Assembly: GCA_025656675.1 (NCBI GenBank)
Contig: JAHXHN010000002.1
Coordinates: 186,001 to 250,000, forward strand
DNA: 64,000 bases
DNA from: Candidatus Thiodiazotropha sp. (ex Codakia rugifera)
Lineage (GTDB): Bacteria; Pseudomonadota; Gammaproteobacteria; Chromatiales; Chromatiaceae
Direction of reading: 5' to 3'
Of this stretch, positions 7,012 to 15,882 are shown piece after piece. Numbering within the stretch: position 1 is the first letter of the stretch; the number at the start of each line of letters is the position of its first letter. Made by a program: the position numbers and the translations under genes. The notes under the pieces were generated by a model. That model saw only the letters and a program-made list of their open reading frames with translations. It was not told the origin of the DNA and did no database searches.

Positions 7012-9375
7012 TTACTCGCGTGTCTTGAGTACAGCAATCAGATCGAGATTGTCCAGCCGCCGTCTGACCACAGCGGCGGAGAAAGCCGTCGCACCCAGTG
7101 TGACCAGCACCGCAGTGGCATCGGTGGCGGCTTTGATCACCAGTGGGATACGATAGAGTTCGGAGTCCATGGCGCTGGTCATCAGCCAGCCCAGGCCATG
7201 CCCGACAAAACAACCGAGTGGTAGACCGACCAGGATCAACAGGGCTGCCTCGCCCAACAGAATGTAGGATATCTCACCGCGATGGAACCCCAACACTCTT
7301 AACGTGGCAAGTTCACGTCCCCGTTCTGAAAGGGCGATACGGGTACTGTTGTAGACCACGCCAAAGCCAAGTGCACCGGCAAAGGCGGCGAAAAAGCTGA
7401 TGTAGATCATCAGGGTTTCACCCATGGTGTCATTGAACTCCTGCACCGCTGCATCCTTGAGCACCACCGAAGAGACTTTGGGGATCGATTTCAGACGTTG
7501 ATAGAGACGTGAAAGCTGACTTTTGTCGACCAGCAGATTAACTGCTTCCAGGCTGGCGCGCTGTCCCATCATGCGGTTAAAGGCATCGATATTCATATAG
7601 GCCGGCATGCCCATATAGGTCTCGAACAATGCCACCACGGGTAGTTTGCGTACCGGTCGTTGATCCTCCAGTACCTCAATCCAGACAGATTCACCAACGC
7701 CCACCCTCAGCTTGTCTGCCAGCTTGGTCGAGAGGATCAGCCCATCCGGTGGAACCTCCAACACCGCACCACTGGCATCGTAGACCCGTTGGAGTTCGGG
7801 GGTTGACGATATGCCCTCGATGGAACCCCGGTGGCTGCGGTTGCCGGCACTGAGGTCGGCACTGACGAAACGCATCGGCTCGACAGCCAGCACGCCGGGC
7901 ATGCGCCGGAACGCCTCCAAGGTCGTATCCGATTGTGTCTCCACCAGACCCACCATCATGTTTTGACGCTGGGCATCATGAAAATAGACCTGAACGATCT
8001 TCTCGATCGAGTCGATCCATTGCAAAGCCATCACCATTACGGCCACCGATAGGGCAATGCCGAAACTGGTGAGCAGGGCGCGTATGGGGGAGCGGAATAT
8101 CTGTCTCAGGATAATCCGGGTCGGCTGATCCAGCCAGTGCGCAACACGGCTTCGTGAAAGCCCTGTTTTGCGAAACATTGGGGGTGCGGGAGGCAGCATC
8201 GCTTCAGCGGGCGGCAGTGCTGCAGCCCTTCTCACTGAGCCCAGACTACCAGCCAGGGCTGCGATCAGACTGACAATCGCCCCAAGCGCGAAGACCCCCG
8301 CATCCGGACGGAATATCAACAGTGGAAAGCGAAAGAGATCTGCATAAATTTCGGTATTGACCCGCCCCAGCCAGGCACCGAGCAGCCATCCCAGCAGGAT
8401 CCCCACGCTGGTCATTGCCATCACCAGCTTGGTGTAGTGCCAACCCACCTGCCAGTTGCTGTAGCCAAATGCCTTCATCAGGCCGATTTCGCTACGGTCT
8501 GTGGCGATCAATCGACTTAAGACCATGTTACTGAGAAAGGCGGCTACCGCCAGGAAAATGGTTGGCAGTATCGTAGACATGGTCTTCAGCTGCTCAATCT
8601 CATTCATCAGAAACCAGTTGGATATCTGGTCCTTGCGCGCGATCGCACCGCTGCTGCCATAACGCTCTAACAGGCGGTCGACGTGTTCGATGACAAGTTT
8701 AGGATTGGTGCCGTGCAGCAGCCCGAGGCTCAGATCATTGAAGGCACCATCCAGATCATAGGCCGCAGCCAGTGCCTCGTCACCCATCCACATCACCCCG
8801 AAGCGCATGTCATCCGGAATCAGTGCACCCGGTCCGATAGCGTAGATGAACTCCGGTGAAAGGGCGATGCCGACCACTGTCAGAGTGCGTTGATTGCCAT
8901 TCATCAGCGCCTTCAGTTGATCGCCAGGCTGCAGTCCGTGTGCCTCGGCAAACGGTTCGCTCAATACCACTTCATCGGGATGTCCGAGCGCCACCAGACG
9001 TCCGCTGCGCAAAACCAGCCGGTTGAGATGCGGTTCTCCCTGCTCCGGTATGGAGACCAGTTGACCGATCACCGGTTCCTCAAAGTCCTCGATCGACAGG
9101 GTGGCCACCTGTTTGATACGGACATCCACAGAGCGCACGCCGGGAATGGCGGTGATACGTTCAACAAGTCTGCGGGGGGCACGCTTTACATTGGTGAATA
9201 TATCTGCGAACCGCTGACGCTCATAGTAGGCGGCTGCAGTATCCTGTAGCGCCTGAAGGGCCGATAGGGACATCACCAGTACTGCAACGCCGGAGGCGAT
9301 CACCACTGCGATGGCCAACACCTGCCCCCTTAGTTTCCAAAGATTGCGGATCAGTTTTAGATTCAGCGCGCGCAT
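7012..9375 (-). CDS. ABC transporter permease, duplicated FtsX domains
   Basis: 787 residues. One transmembrane helix near 15-40, a large periplasmic MacB-like domain (about 45-255), three helices with the first FtsX region (about 265-390), a short cytoplasmic linker (residues about 395-425, proline-rich PPAEAMLPPAPP), then a second helix/periplasmic domain/FtsX unit (about 430-785). This two-FtsX architecture is typical of permeases in the LolCE/MacB/DevC class, which act as mechanotransmitters. The ATPase ends 3 bases upstream and the HlyD adaptor follows 5 bases downstream. The substrate cannot be read from sequence: a lipid, lipoprotein, glycolipid or small peptide are all possible. Confidence 0.92.
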   Translation of the reverse strand: MRALNLKLIRNLWKLRGQVLAIAVVIASGVAVLVMSLSALQALQDTAAAYYERQRFADIFTNVKRAPRRLVERITAIPGVRSVDVRIKQVATLSIEDFEEPVIGQLVSIPEQGEPHLNRLVLRSGRLVALGHPDEVVLSEPFAEAHGLQPGDQLKALMNGNQRTLTVVGIALSPEFIYAIGPGALIPDDMRFGVMWMGDEALAAAYDLDGAFNDLSLGLLHGTNPKLVIEHVDRLLERYGSSGAIARKDQISNWFLMNEIEQLKTMSTILPTIFLAVAAFLSNMVLSRLIATDRSEIGLMKAFGYSNWQVGWHYTKLVMAMTSVGILLGWLLGAWLGRVNTEIYADLFRFPLLIFRPDAGVFALGAIVSLIAALAGSLGSVRRAAALPPAEAMLPPAPPMFRKTGLSRSRVAHWLDQPTRIILRQIFRSPIRALLTSFGIALSVAVMVMALQWIDSIEKIVQVYFHDAQRQNMMVGLVETQSDTTLEAFRRMPGVLAVEPMRFVSADLSAGNRSHRGSIEGISSTPELQRVYDASGAVLEVPPDGLILSTKLADKLRVGVGESVWIEVLEDQRPVRKLPVVALFETYMGMPAYMNIDAFNRMMGQRASLEAVNLLVDKSQLSRLYQRLKSIPKVSSVVLKDAAVQEFNDTMGETLMIYISFFAAFAGALGFGVVYNSTRIALSERGRELATLRVLGFHRGEISYILLGEAALLILVGLPLGCFVGHGLGWLMTSAMDSELYRIPLVIKAATDATAVLVTLGATAFSAAVVRRRLDNLDLIAVLKTRE

Positions 9376-9378
9376 CGG

Positions 9379-10110
9379 TTACCAACTCAATTCCCGTGCT
9401 GGTTGACGACTGGTATTGCGTTTGCTGTTGACGACCTGACCGTCACCAAAGTGGAGTACCCGGTCAGCCATATTGCCGATGACTGTATTGTGGGTGATTA
9501 CTGCTGTGGTGGTGCCCAGCTCCTTGTTGACCCGTTCAATCGCCTCCAGAACCAGGATGCCGGTATGGCTGTCCAAGGCACCGGTGGGTTCATCGCAAAG
9601 CAAGATATCCGGTTTTTTTGCAATGGCCCGCGCAATGGCGACACGTTGCTGCTCGCCACCGGAAAGTTGTGCAGGGAAATGATCAACACGTTCACCCAAT
9701 CCAACCAGCGACAAAGCTTCTGCCGGGTCCATCGGATCGACTGCAATCTCGGTGACCAGAGCGACATTCTCGCGTGCTGTCAGACTGGGGATCAGATTGT
9801 AGAATTGGAATACGAAACCGACGTGATCCCGCCGATATCGGGTCAGGATCGATTCATCACCCGTCGTGATCTCCAGGTCACGAAAATGTACCTGACCGTT
9901 GCTCGGCGAATCGAGACCACCGAGGATATTCAGCAAGGTCGATTTGCCACTGCCCGAGGGACCGAGCAGCACGACCAGCTCACCTTCATGGAATTGTATG
10001 TCCACACCACGCAGAGCGTGTACATCAACCGTACCGGTGTGGTAGATCTTGGTCAGCGATCTGCCTTCCAGAGTAATGTCGCTTTTTTCAGCCGGGTTCG
10101 ATTGGGACAC
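9379..10110 (-). CDS. ABC transporter ATP-binding protein (MacB/LolD/DevA-like)
   Basis: 243 residues with Walker [10 protein letters not shown] (about 51-59), the LolD-type signature [14 protein letters not shown], Walker [12 protein letters not shown] and the H-loop (VITHN). GTG 10110 follows a GGAG site at good spacing and opens the operon ATPase-permease-HlyD. LolD/MacB-class ATPases power permeases with FtsX folds, which matches the next gene. The intergenic region upstream (10111-10301) should carry the operon promoter. Confidence 0.95.
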   Translation of the reverse strand: MSQSNPAEKSDITLEGRSLTKIYHTGTVDVHALRGVDIQFHEGELVVLLGPSGSGKSTLLNILGGLDSPSNGQVHFRDLEITTGDESILTRYRRDHVGFVFQFYNLIPSLTARENVALVTEIAVDPMDPAEALSLVGLGERVDHFPAQLSGGEQQRVAIARAIAKKPDILLCDEPTGALDSHTGILVLEAIERVNKELGTTTAVITHNTVIGNMADRVLHFGDGQVVNSKRNTSRQPARELSW

Positions 10111-10301
10111 AACTAACTCCAGTCCTTGAAGCCTAAAGAGTTTGAGATCTTTTTCTGAGTTTCAATCTATGAACCCAACACAAGCAGTTGGATCGTTAAT
10201 TAACCAATAGACTCCTTAAACAAGTATAACCCCCCCTTCAATACAATTTAATGGATAGTGGAGATATCTTGCTAACCTATGTTCGGGTTAGTTCCAGAAG
10301 G

Positions 10302-10835
10302 TTATTTGATTTTACTCGATGGTGCTGTGGAAGGTAGCAGATTGATCTCGCCACTCTCGCTGAAGGGTAAGGTGAATAGACTGTCCGGTGTACTCAGATT
10401 GCCACTGATTTGATACTCGAAAGGTTCTCCCTGGCGCCCCTGTAAAGCATCAAGCTGTCTTATCAGGCCGAAAACTGTACTACTGATTTTCACTTCAAGC
10501 ATCGATTCACTAAATCCAGGAATCGTTGCTGCCTGACTACTCACTCCAGAGGCGAAATTCTTTCCATTGAGATTCAGGTCGAAACTCATGCCATCGATAT
10601 TAAGTACCTCCTTGGATCGGTTTTGAAGGCGGATTTTCACCAGGAATCGTTGTTCCATGAGGGTCGATTTCAATGGACTCAGATCAGCGATTGTCACCTT
10701 GATTCTCTCTTCCTGGTGTTGCAGGCTTGCACAGCCGGAAAAAACCAGGAGCAACGTTATAAGGCAGGCCAGTTTTAACTGGCCCAGAATTGAGTGACTC
10801 GTTGCTATCTGTCTATCATGTGATGCAGTGTTCAT
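10302..10835 (-). CDS. LEA type 2 (LEA14-like) lipoprotein
   Basis: 177 residues. An N-terminal hydrophobic stretch ends in a lipobox VFSGC (Cys about 35), so it should be lipidated and anchored in a membrane facing the periplasm. The mature part resembles LEA14/WHy-type domains: a beta-sandwich with the core FLVKIRLQNRSKEVLNIDG and a later strand around FEYQISGNLSTP. Such domains occur in desiccation-related proteins and in many gammaproteobacterial lipoproteins of unknown job. The first 15 residues are polar and an internal start nearer the lipobox cannot be ruled out. Its start overlaps the stop of the upstream DUF6116 gene by 4 bases. Confidence 0.8.
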   Translation of the reverse strand: MNTASHDRQIATSHSILGQLKLACLITLLLVFSGCASLQHQEERIKVTIADLSPLKSTLMEQRFLVKIRLQNRSKEVLNIDGMSFDLNLNGKNFASGVSSQAATIPGFSESMLEVKISSTVFGLIRQLDALQGRQGEPFEYQISGNLSTPDSLFTLPFSESGEINLLPSTAPSSKIK

Positions 10836-11065
10836 GGTGGTCCCTCTTTTGTATGTTCAATAACCTTTGCATCCGCCGGTTTCGATTTTCGCCATGAGCC
10901 AAACAGGAGGGCCAAAAGCCCGAGGAGCAGTTCATCAACAAACGGAATCATATCCGGAATCAATAAATCGATGACAAACAGGCTGGCAGTCAGAAGAAAT
11001 AGCTGACGAAACCTGAGTTTATCTGCAAATTTCAGTATGGCTGTAATAATGGGAAGTTGGGTCAT
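10832..11065 (-). CDS. DUF6116-like small membrane protein
   Basis: 77 residues. It has a hydrophobic central region (about 20-58, with FLLTASLFVIDLLIPDMIPFVDELLLGLLALLFGSW) that can make two membrane passes around an Asp/Pro turn, then a polar tail. The IPDMIPFVDELLL motif matches the DUF6116 family as I remember it; the function is not known. The 4-base overlap with the lipoprotein gene indicates co-translation. The ribosome-binding site is weak. Confidence 0.7.
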   Translation of the reverse strand: MTQLPIITAILKFADKLRFRQLFLLTASLFVIDLLIPDMIPFVDELLLGLLALLFGSWRKSKPADAKVIEHTKEGPP

Positions 11066-11254
11066 CTGATTTTGATTATTTACCTGTGAGGGTTTGAGTC
11101 CAAAAAATGTCTCACTAACTGATCCAGGCCCTATGATCGAACAATATCAGATAGTCTCCGATCTGTAGTTGGTCAGTCCAGCTTAGAGTGTTAATTTTTA
11201 TGACGCTCTAATGCTGCTTGTAAGTTGGTAATAAACATTCTCTGCCCGGTATAT

Positions 11255-11293
11255 GGGGGTAACTGCTACCCCAATAAAGTAGGGTATCTACCC
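11255..11293. promoter_or_regulatory. Tandem GGGTA/TACCC palindromes
   Basis: GGGGTA-N5-TACCCC at 11256-11272 is followed at once by GGGTA-TC-TACCC at 11282-11293, and a further AGGGTAG lies near 11324. Repeated dyads of the same half-site suggest a binding site for a dimeric regulator. The regulator and the target gene are unknown. Confidence 0.35.
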
Positions 11294-11510
11294 ATAAAAA
11301 ACCCAGACTCCATAGGGTAGTGTTTATATGGAATAGTTCACAGAAATTAACAAAACAAGTTTCGTTATAAATAGTAGAGCTCAACTGATAGGGCACTCAA
11401 GTCAAAAAATGACAACGAGGCTGGTGAACACAAATAAGGATGGGGTGGTTTGAGTGTCGTACATAATAATTGCAGATAAAAAATAGATTGATAAAGGGGT
11501 GCCTTCTGAC

Positions 11511-11556
11511 AATTGGGGCGTTTGCTCATGAGCAAGTGAGAGCAGACGCCTCAATT
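11511..11556. other. 17-bp stem-loop of unknown role
   Basis: The arm at 11511-11527 (AATTGGGGCGTTTGCTC) pairs along its full length with 11540-11556, with two positions that form G-U wobble in plus-strand RNA. The loop is 12 bases. No U-run follows. It may be a processed RNA structure, a leader element or a protein-binding dyad. Confidence 0.4.
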
Positions 11557-11902
11557 TGATTAAGGCGGGTGATTTTCTGCATGAAACTGTATGCCACTTA
11601 GGAAAACAATAATTGTGACAGCAGTGGCCGTCTAATGTGCGCTACTGGCAAGTGATTTATCCTCGTATAGGTTAAGTCTCTCAGCTTGTCAGTCTGCTGT
11701 TCTATATCATCGAATCCCCCCACTTTTTTAACGTCACGGATGGTGAAGCTCGTCTTTTTTCGAGTTGATTTGTGTGGTTATGGGGTCGTTTATAGGTTAT
11801 GTACCGGATGTTTGTAGCGATGTAACTGTAGTGTCGGAAAGTGACCGCCAAGCAGTAATAACGACTGGGTCTTGAAAAGCTTTCTATTGATTGGAGAAAC
11901 GC

Positions 11903-13144
11903 ATGAATAAGAAACACACTATATTGCATTTCTATGCAATGGGAATGCTGCTGTTAGTCGGCAGCTTGATACTTCCTGAACAGGCAAGTGCAGTACCTGC
12001 ATTTGCCCGGCAGACGAGTATGCCTTGTACAGCTTGCCATTTTCAGCACTTTCCGGCACTAAACTCTTTTGGCAGGTCATTCAGGTCAGGTGGCTATACG
12101 CTCACAGGTGGTCAAGGACTCATTGAGGGGGACGATATCTCCATGCCGCTGATGTTGAATGCCTCGGTGGTAACCAAGCTTCGCTATCAAAAAACGAACG
12201 GAAATACGAATGCAGGCAGTGATTTTGGTGTCATTGAGTGGCCCGATGAAGCCGCCCTGCTGATTGGTGGTAAACTGGCGAAAGATGCCGGTTTTCTAAT
12301 GGAACTGGGTCTGACTGACGCAAACTCTTTTCTCTCTACCAAAGTACATTTCAATCTAGGTAAAGCAGGCAATACGCAATTCAGTGCGATTCCATTTTCC
12401 ACAGACGGACTGGGTGCAGCCTATGGTTTTGAATTATTGAATACCGGTGCTCAGCGTTCTCAACGACCCATTGAAGAGCGCAAAGGCTTCAGTGCAGCGC
12501 AGGCACTGGGATTGGGCAGTGGTGAAGCAACCGGTATCGCACTGGTCGCCTCCAGCCACAACTATTTCATTAATTACACGCCCTGGGTACCGGGTTGGGA
12601 AGAGAATAACCTGGAAGTCAAACCATCCGGTCTGGCCCATTACTTCCGTGCCGCCTATACCCCCTTCATCGGTTCATGGGATACAGGTTTCGGATTCCAG
12701 ATCTGGTCGGGTGATGCGGAGGTTGCTGATGGTGCAGGTGGGGAGACCCTGATTGCCACCGATGGTTGGGTCGTCGATGCTCAGATGCAGGGTAGTGTGG
12801 GTAGTCTTCCACTGGGTATATATGCCAGCTATGGCAGCTGCTCAGCCGATGATGCGCATTTTCTGGATGGCTGTACCAACACTGATGATGGAGAAGCCTT
12901 CGGCATACTCGCCCAGCTAGGGGTGCTGCCAAATAAAGCCAATATCTTTGCCGCCTATCGCACCCTTGATGATGGCTCTGACGATGACTCTAAATTCAAT
13001 GCGACAACGGTTGGAACCAACTACCTGTTTTCACAAAATATTCGTTTTGAACTCTATTATGTGAAAGAGAGTGGAGATGGTGTGGATGCACGAGGTAATG
13101 AGCGAGACAGTAAATGGCTGTTCCAGCTGTTTGCCGGCTACTAA
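11903..13144 (+). CDS. Cyc2-like outer-membrane porin-cytochrome fusion
   Basis: 413 residues from ATG 11903, which has a GGAGAA site 6 bases upstream. A signal peptide runs to about residue 30 (cleavage after ASA). The mature N-terminus is VPAFARQTSMPCTACH, with one c-type heme site CTACH at 42-46, followed by FPALNSFGRSFRSGGY. The signature (P-x-FARQ before CxxCH, then FP-x-L-x-x-FGR-x-F-x-x-GY) matches what I know of Cyc2, the monoheme outer-membrane porin-cytochrome that oxidises Fe(II) in iron oxidisers. The remaining 350 or so residues alternate like a beta-barrel and end in the aromatic FAGY expected for outer-membrane insertion. A diheme cytochrome gene follows 94 bases later. Assignment to true iron oxidation is inference, as Cyc2 homologues occur in bacteria not known to oxidise iron. 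Confidence 0.82.
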   Translation: MNKKHTILHFYAMGMLLLVGSLILPEQASAVPAFARQTSMPCTACHFQHFPALNSFGRSFRSGGYTLTGGQGLIEGDDISMPLMLNASVVTKLRYQKTNGNTNAGSDFGVIEWPDEAALLIGGKLAKDAGFLMELGLTDANSFLSTKVHFNLGKAGNTQFSAIPFSTDGLGAAYGFELLNTGAQRSQRPIEERKGFSAAQALGLGSGEATGIALVASSHNYFINYTPWVPGWEENNLEVKPSGLAHYFRAAYTPFIGSWDTGFGFQIWSGDAEVADGAGGETLIATDGWVVDAQMQGSVGSLPLGIYASYGSCSADDAHFLDGCTNTDDGEAFGILAQLGVLPNKANIFAAYRTLDDGSDDDSKFNATTVGTNYLFSQNIRFELYYVKESGDGVDARGNERDSKWLFQLFAGY

Positions 13145-13238
13145 AGGACGCCTTGCGCCTTTTCGATAAACCTCGAACCGAATACTCGGTCGACTTGACT
13201 GCAAGCATGCAGTACTAGAAAAAAGTGAGGATTAACTC

Positions 13239-13901
13239 ATGAGCAGAATGCTATCTAAAATGTTTAAATTCGCTGCGATAGTGAGCGTGTTGGGACTGAT
13301 TTCAGCCAGTGCTTACGCAGGTAATGCCTTTCAGGGCTATGCCCTGTTCAACCAGTCCTGTTTTCTCTGTCACGGAGCAAGCGGTAAGGGCGATGGCCCG
13401 CTGGCGAAGAAACTGGATGATGCACCCGCTGATTTAACCGAAACAGAGGGGAGTGCGGCTGGGGCATCAGACAGACAGCTGTTTGGTCTGATTCAGGGAA
13501 CGATCAAACACGGTTCAGGTACCAGTGCCATGCCGCAATGGGGATTGGCCATGCCGGCTAATCAGATCAATTCACTGGTCTCCTACATCCGCTTCCTGCA
13601 AAGATCGAAACACCCACTGCCGGGAGACCCAAGAATCGGGCTGCAGGTCTATATGGATAATTGTGCAGCGTGCCACGGGCGATCCGGTAAGGGAGATGGA
13701 CCGTTGGCGGCGGTACTGGATCTGAAGGCCCAGGATCACACCGACAGTGCTGAAATGAATAAGCATCCTAACTCTCATATGATTGAGATTGTGACCCACG
13801 GTACACCTGGCAAGTCTCTCATGCCCGGTTGGAAGGACACGCTCTCTGAAGCAGAGATCAAGGGGGTGGTCAGCTACTTGCGTTTACTTTCCACGTACTG
13901 A
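13239..13901 (+). CDS. Periplasmic diheme c-type cytochrome
   Basis: 220 residues with a cleaved signal peptide (to about AYA, residue 27) and two homologous cytochrome c domains. Heme sites are CFLCH at 41-45 and CAACH at 142-146, each followed by GxSGKGDGPLA. Likely axial Met residues lie in SAMPQWG and SLMPGW. The internal duplication resembles cytochrome c4-like and other diheme electron carriers. Placement after the Cyc2-like gene, and before a strong terminator, suggests that it takes electrons from that protein to the respiratory chain. This coupling is inferred from position only. Confidence 0.92.
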   Translation: MSRMLSKMFKFAAIVSVLGLISASAYAGNAFQGYALFNQSCFLCHGASGKGDGPLAKKLDDAPADLTETEGSAAGASDRQLFGLIQGTIKHGSGTSAMPQWGLAMPANQINSLVSYIRFLQRSKHPLPGDPRIGLQVYMDNCAACHGRSGKGDGPLAAVLDLKAQDHTDSAEMNKHPNSHMIEIVTHGTPGKSLMPGWKDTLSEAEIKGVVSYLRLLSTY

Positions 13902-13923
13902 CATGCCATAACAAGTCTATAAG

Positions 13924-13962
13924 GAAGAAAGGCCGCTAGCGAAAGGTAGCGGCCTTTCTTCC
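13924..13962 (+). terminator. Intrinsic terminator after the cytochrome pair
   Basis: AGAAAGGCCGCTA pairs with TAGCGGCCTTTCT (13-bp stem, 8-base loop GCGAAAGG), followed by T-rich sequence (TTCCGGTTGTTT). A clear rho-independent terminator that ends the transcript of the diheme cytochrome gene. Confidence 0.85.
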
Positions 13963-14178
13963 GGTTGTTTCCTTGAACTAAGTAGTAAACAGAAAGCGAA
14001 TGAATTAACCGTTAATCCATACTTTTCAAAGTATCGTGTTAATTAGTATTGCAATTCGCCATCACTAATCGGCATGCACTAGAATCAAATCAAATTACCA
14101 GCGAGCGATCGCTGCAATGTGAAAATCCATCATTCAAGATTCGAAATTATGCATACAGCCGATTAAACCGGTCTTTTG

Positions 14179-14829
14179 TCACAAATCATCCAGGATGTTT
14201 TTACGTGCTTGTTGATACTCTTCTTCAGTAATCAACCCTTCATGTTTCAGATTGTCTAGGCGTAGTAGACGTTGCTTAATCGTGATGCTCGGTTGCGCCA
14301 CATTGCCTTTGGCATTTTCCACTCCGGCTGATTGTTCAGGAGCTGTGTGCTGAGTGGCCGTTGTTTTAGGCGGGCTCTCATTCATGCTGGATGCCGGTGT
14401 AAGGTTAGTGCTGCTGGTTGGCATATCTGTGGGCGTTACAATAGCTCGACTGGATGTAGAAGGTTGCAGTGATTGGTGTTTGGGGGTTTCACCACATTCC
14501 AGTTTTGCACTTAAAACCTGGTTGAAATCCTGGTAACGGATTGTTTTTTTGTAGTCCTTACATCCCGCTTTCTTAATCGCCAGGGAGCCGTACAGTTTTT
14601 GATTGGCTGGATCATATCCTGCCGGGTATATCTGCTGTTGAGGAATTGTTATAGGCGTCTCACCAACAGGTTTGTCCATGATAAAGACAGTTGCACCGAT
14701 TGGATCCGATTCAACTTTCAACGGCATATCACCTGATATTGCTCCAATCCCTGTGCAGGCATGCAGAAGAGGGAGGCAGACCGCTAAATAGAGTGTGTGA
14801 TTGAATCCGGTAGTTATAATTTTGCCCAT
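14179..14829 (-). CDS. Lipoprotein with PEGA-like and C-terminal SHOCT domains
   Basis: 216 residues from ATG 14829, chosen for its AGAGA site; two earlier in-frame starts would add a polar tail before the signal peptide. The lipobox is LLHAC (Cys about 25). A PEGA-like segment follows (about 35-105: PLKVESDPIGATVFIMDKPVGETP, with the usual surface-layer-like strand pattern), then a Ser/Thr/Pro-rich linker (about 115-175) and a C-terminal SHOCT motif (about 180-216: LRLDNLKHEGLITEEEYQQ), a short oligomerising or membrane-adjacent domain. Role unknown; the envelope location is reasonably supported. Confidence 0.75.
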   Translation of the reverse strand: MGKIITTGFNHTLYLAVCLPLLHACTGIGAISGDMPLKVESDPIGATVFIMDKPVGETPITIPQQQIYPAGYDPANQKLYGSLAIKKAGCKDYKKTIRYQDFNQVLSAKLECGETPKHQSLQPSTSSRAIVTPTDMPTSSTNLTPASSMNESPPKTTATQHTAPEQSAGVENAKGNVAQPSITIKQRLLRLDNLKHEGLITEEEYQQARKNILDDL

Positions 14830-15426
14830 TATCATCTCTGTCGCGTTTTTTGCTGTTAGTTTTTCAGACACCACAGCACTATAAATCAAGCATTGTTAAA
14901 ACTCACGCGGTTCAGGTTTGTAACCTTAGACGGCCATCATGTGGCCAAAAACCGCCAATTCTACCTTGTCAGTCCTGGTAATAGACTGGCGATTACCTGC
15001 GATTAATACCTTGTTGGGCAAATAATGGGTGCCCAATCTGACAGGTCCAAACTTGTTCGGAGCTTCTTTGGTTTTACGACTGGGTTAAACAATATTAATG
15101 GTTAATTAAGTCTTAACTACTTGATCACACTTTAAATATATTATTTCAGCTTTTAAGTTCTATTTAAGATTGAGTTGCTAATTTTCACCCCATGATCAAG
15201 TCACTCTATGTGGTAAACGAGAGTGAGAAAATTGTATCGCAGCATGCTTCACAGAGCAGAATTTGGTCAAAAATGTGATGTGTGACAGGTATATATGGGA
15301 AATATGTCCCAAATATGGCGAGCTGATTCTGTTAGGGTTCTTTTTATAGAAATGGTCTTGCTGTTTCGGGATTGAAAAGGTTTTTTTAAATTGATTCTGA
15401 GCCAAATAAAGCTCCGGAGGTTTGAT
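14830..15426. other. Intergenic region with two hairpins
   Basis: 597 AT-rich bases between the divergent SHOCT lipoprotein and secreted-protein genes. TTGGGCA (15014-15020) pairs with TGCCCAA (15030-15036). TGGGA (15296-15300) pairs with TCCCA (15307-15311), set in an ATAT context. No gene could be supported. The hairpins may be leader or operator structures of the gene at 15427. Confidence 0.4.
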
Positions 15427-15882
15427 ATGAAGATTAACATGCAGTTTATACGTTCATCTTTACTGGCACTGACATTGTTGACGTTGCCCATTTTTGTGGC
15501 CGCAGGTGAAAAAGACGCTGCTAACAATACACTGTCTGACGCTTTGGTTGTTGTTGAGAAGATTGTGGGAGTCGATGCTGAGGGAAATAAGCATACCCTC
15601 TACAGTGAGGAAGATGGTCGTATCTACCGGTTGGGCAACATCGAACAGGCCATACATGACATGAATGCCCGCGGTATCGAAGCGAAAGGTACATTCTGGT
15701 CACTTCAGGCGGTGTTGAGTGACACAGTCTATCTCATGGGTAACAACAGCAACCCCCATCCTACCCAGCGCACTGAAACCAAAATACCTGAAAGCCTCTC
15801 ACTCTCAGTCGATAATCTAAGGGTTACCAAGGATCGGGTGATCGCCGTCTACTCCACCAACTGCGATAATCCCTCAATATAA
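15427..15882 (+). CDS. Secreted protein of unknown function
   Basis: 151 residues from ATG 15427, with a CGGAGG site 6 bases upstream. A signal peptide spans about residues 1-27 (LLALTLLTLPIFVAAG). The mature part is mixed and hydrophilic, with Asp/Glu-rich segments (AEGNKHTLYSEEDGRIYRLGNIEQAI) and a single Cys near the C-terminus (NCDNPSI). Family not recognised. It is flanked by structured non-coding DNA on both sides, and its last codons are part of a large hairpin. A periplasmic or exported role is likely. Confidence 0.7.
   Translation: MKINMQFIRSSLLALTLLTLPIFVAAGEKDAANNTLSDALVVVEKIVGVDAEGNKHTLYSEEDGRIYRLGNIEQAIHDMNARGIEAKGTFWSLQAVLSDTVYLMGNNSNPHPTQRTETKIPESLSLSVDNLRVTKDRVIAVYSTNCDNPSI

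Larger units (their letters stand above)
11066..11902. other. Long intergenic region (837 bp) upstream of the Cyc2-like gene
   Basis: I see no supportable gene in either strand; short open frames here have poor codon use and no ribosome-binding site. It contains a cluster of GGGTA/TACCC palindromes (11255-11293) and a 17-bp stem-loop (11511-11556), listed separately. The length and the structures suggest a regulated promoter or an unrecognised non-coding RNA between DUF6116 and the cytochrome genes. Confidence 0.5.

Noticed and set aside
11208..11396. Minus-strand 62-codon frame in the long gap
   Set aside because: No ribosome-binding site, odd composition, and it covers the GGGTA/TACCC dyads, so it is more likely non-coding.
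14981..15001. Sigma-54 promoter-like TGGC...TGCG
   Set aside because: The spacing between the GG and GC elements is 9 bases instead of 10, and the flanking bases do not fit.
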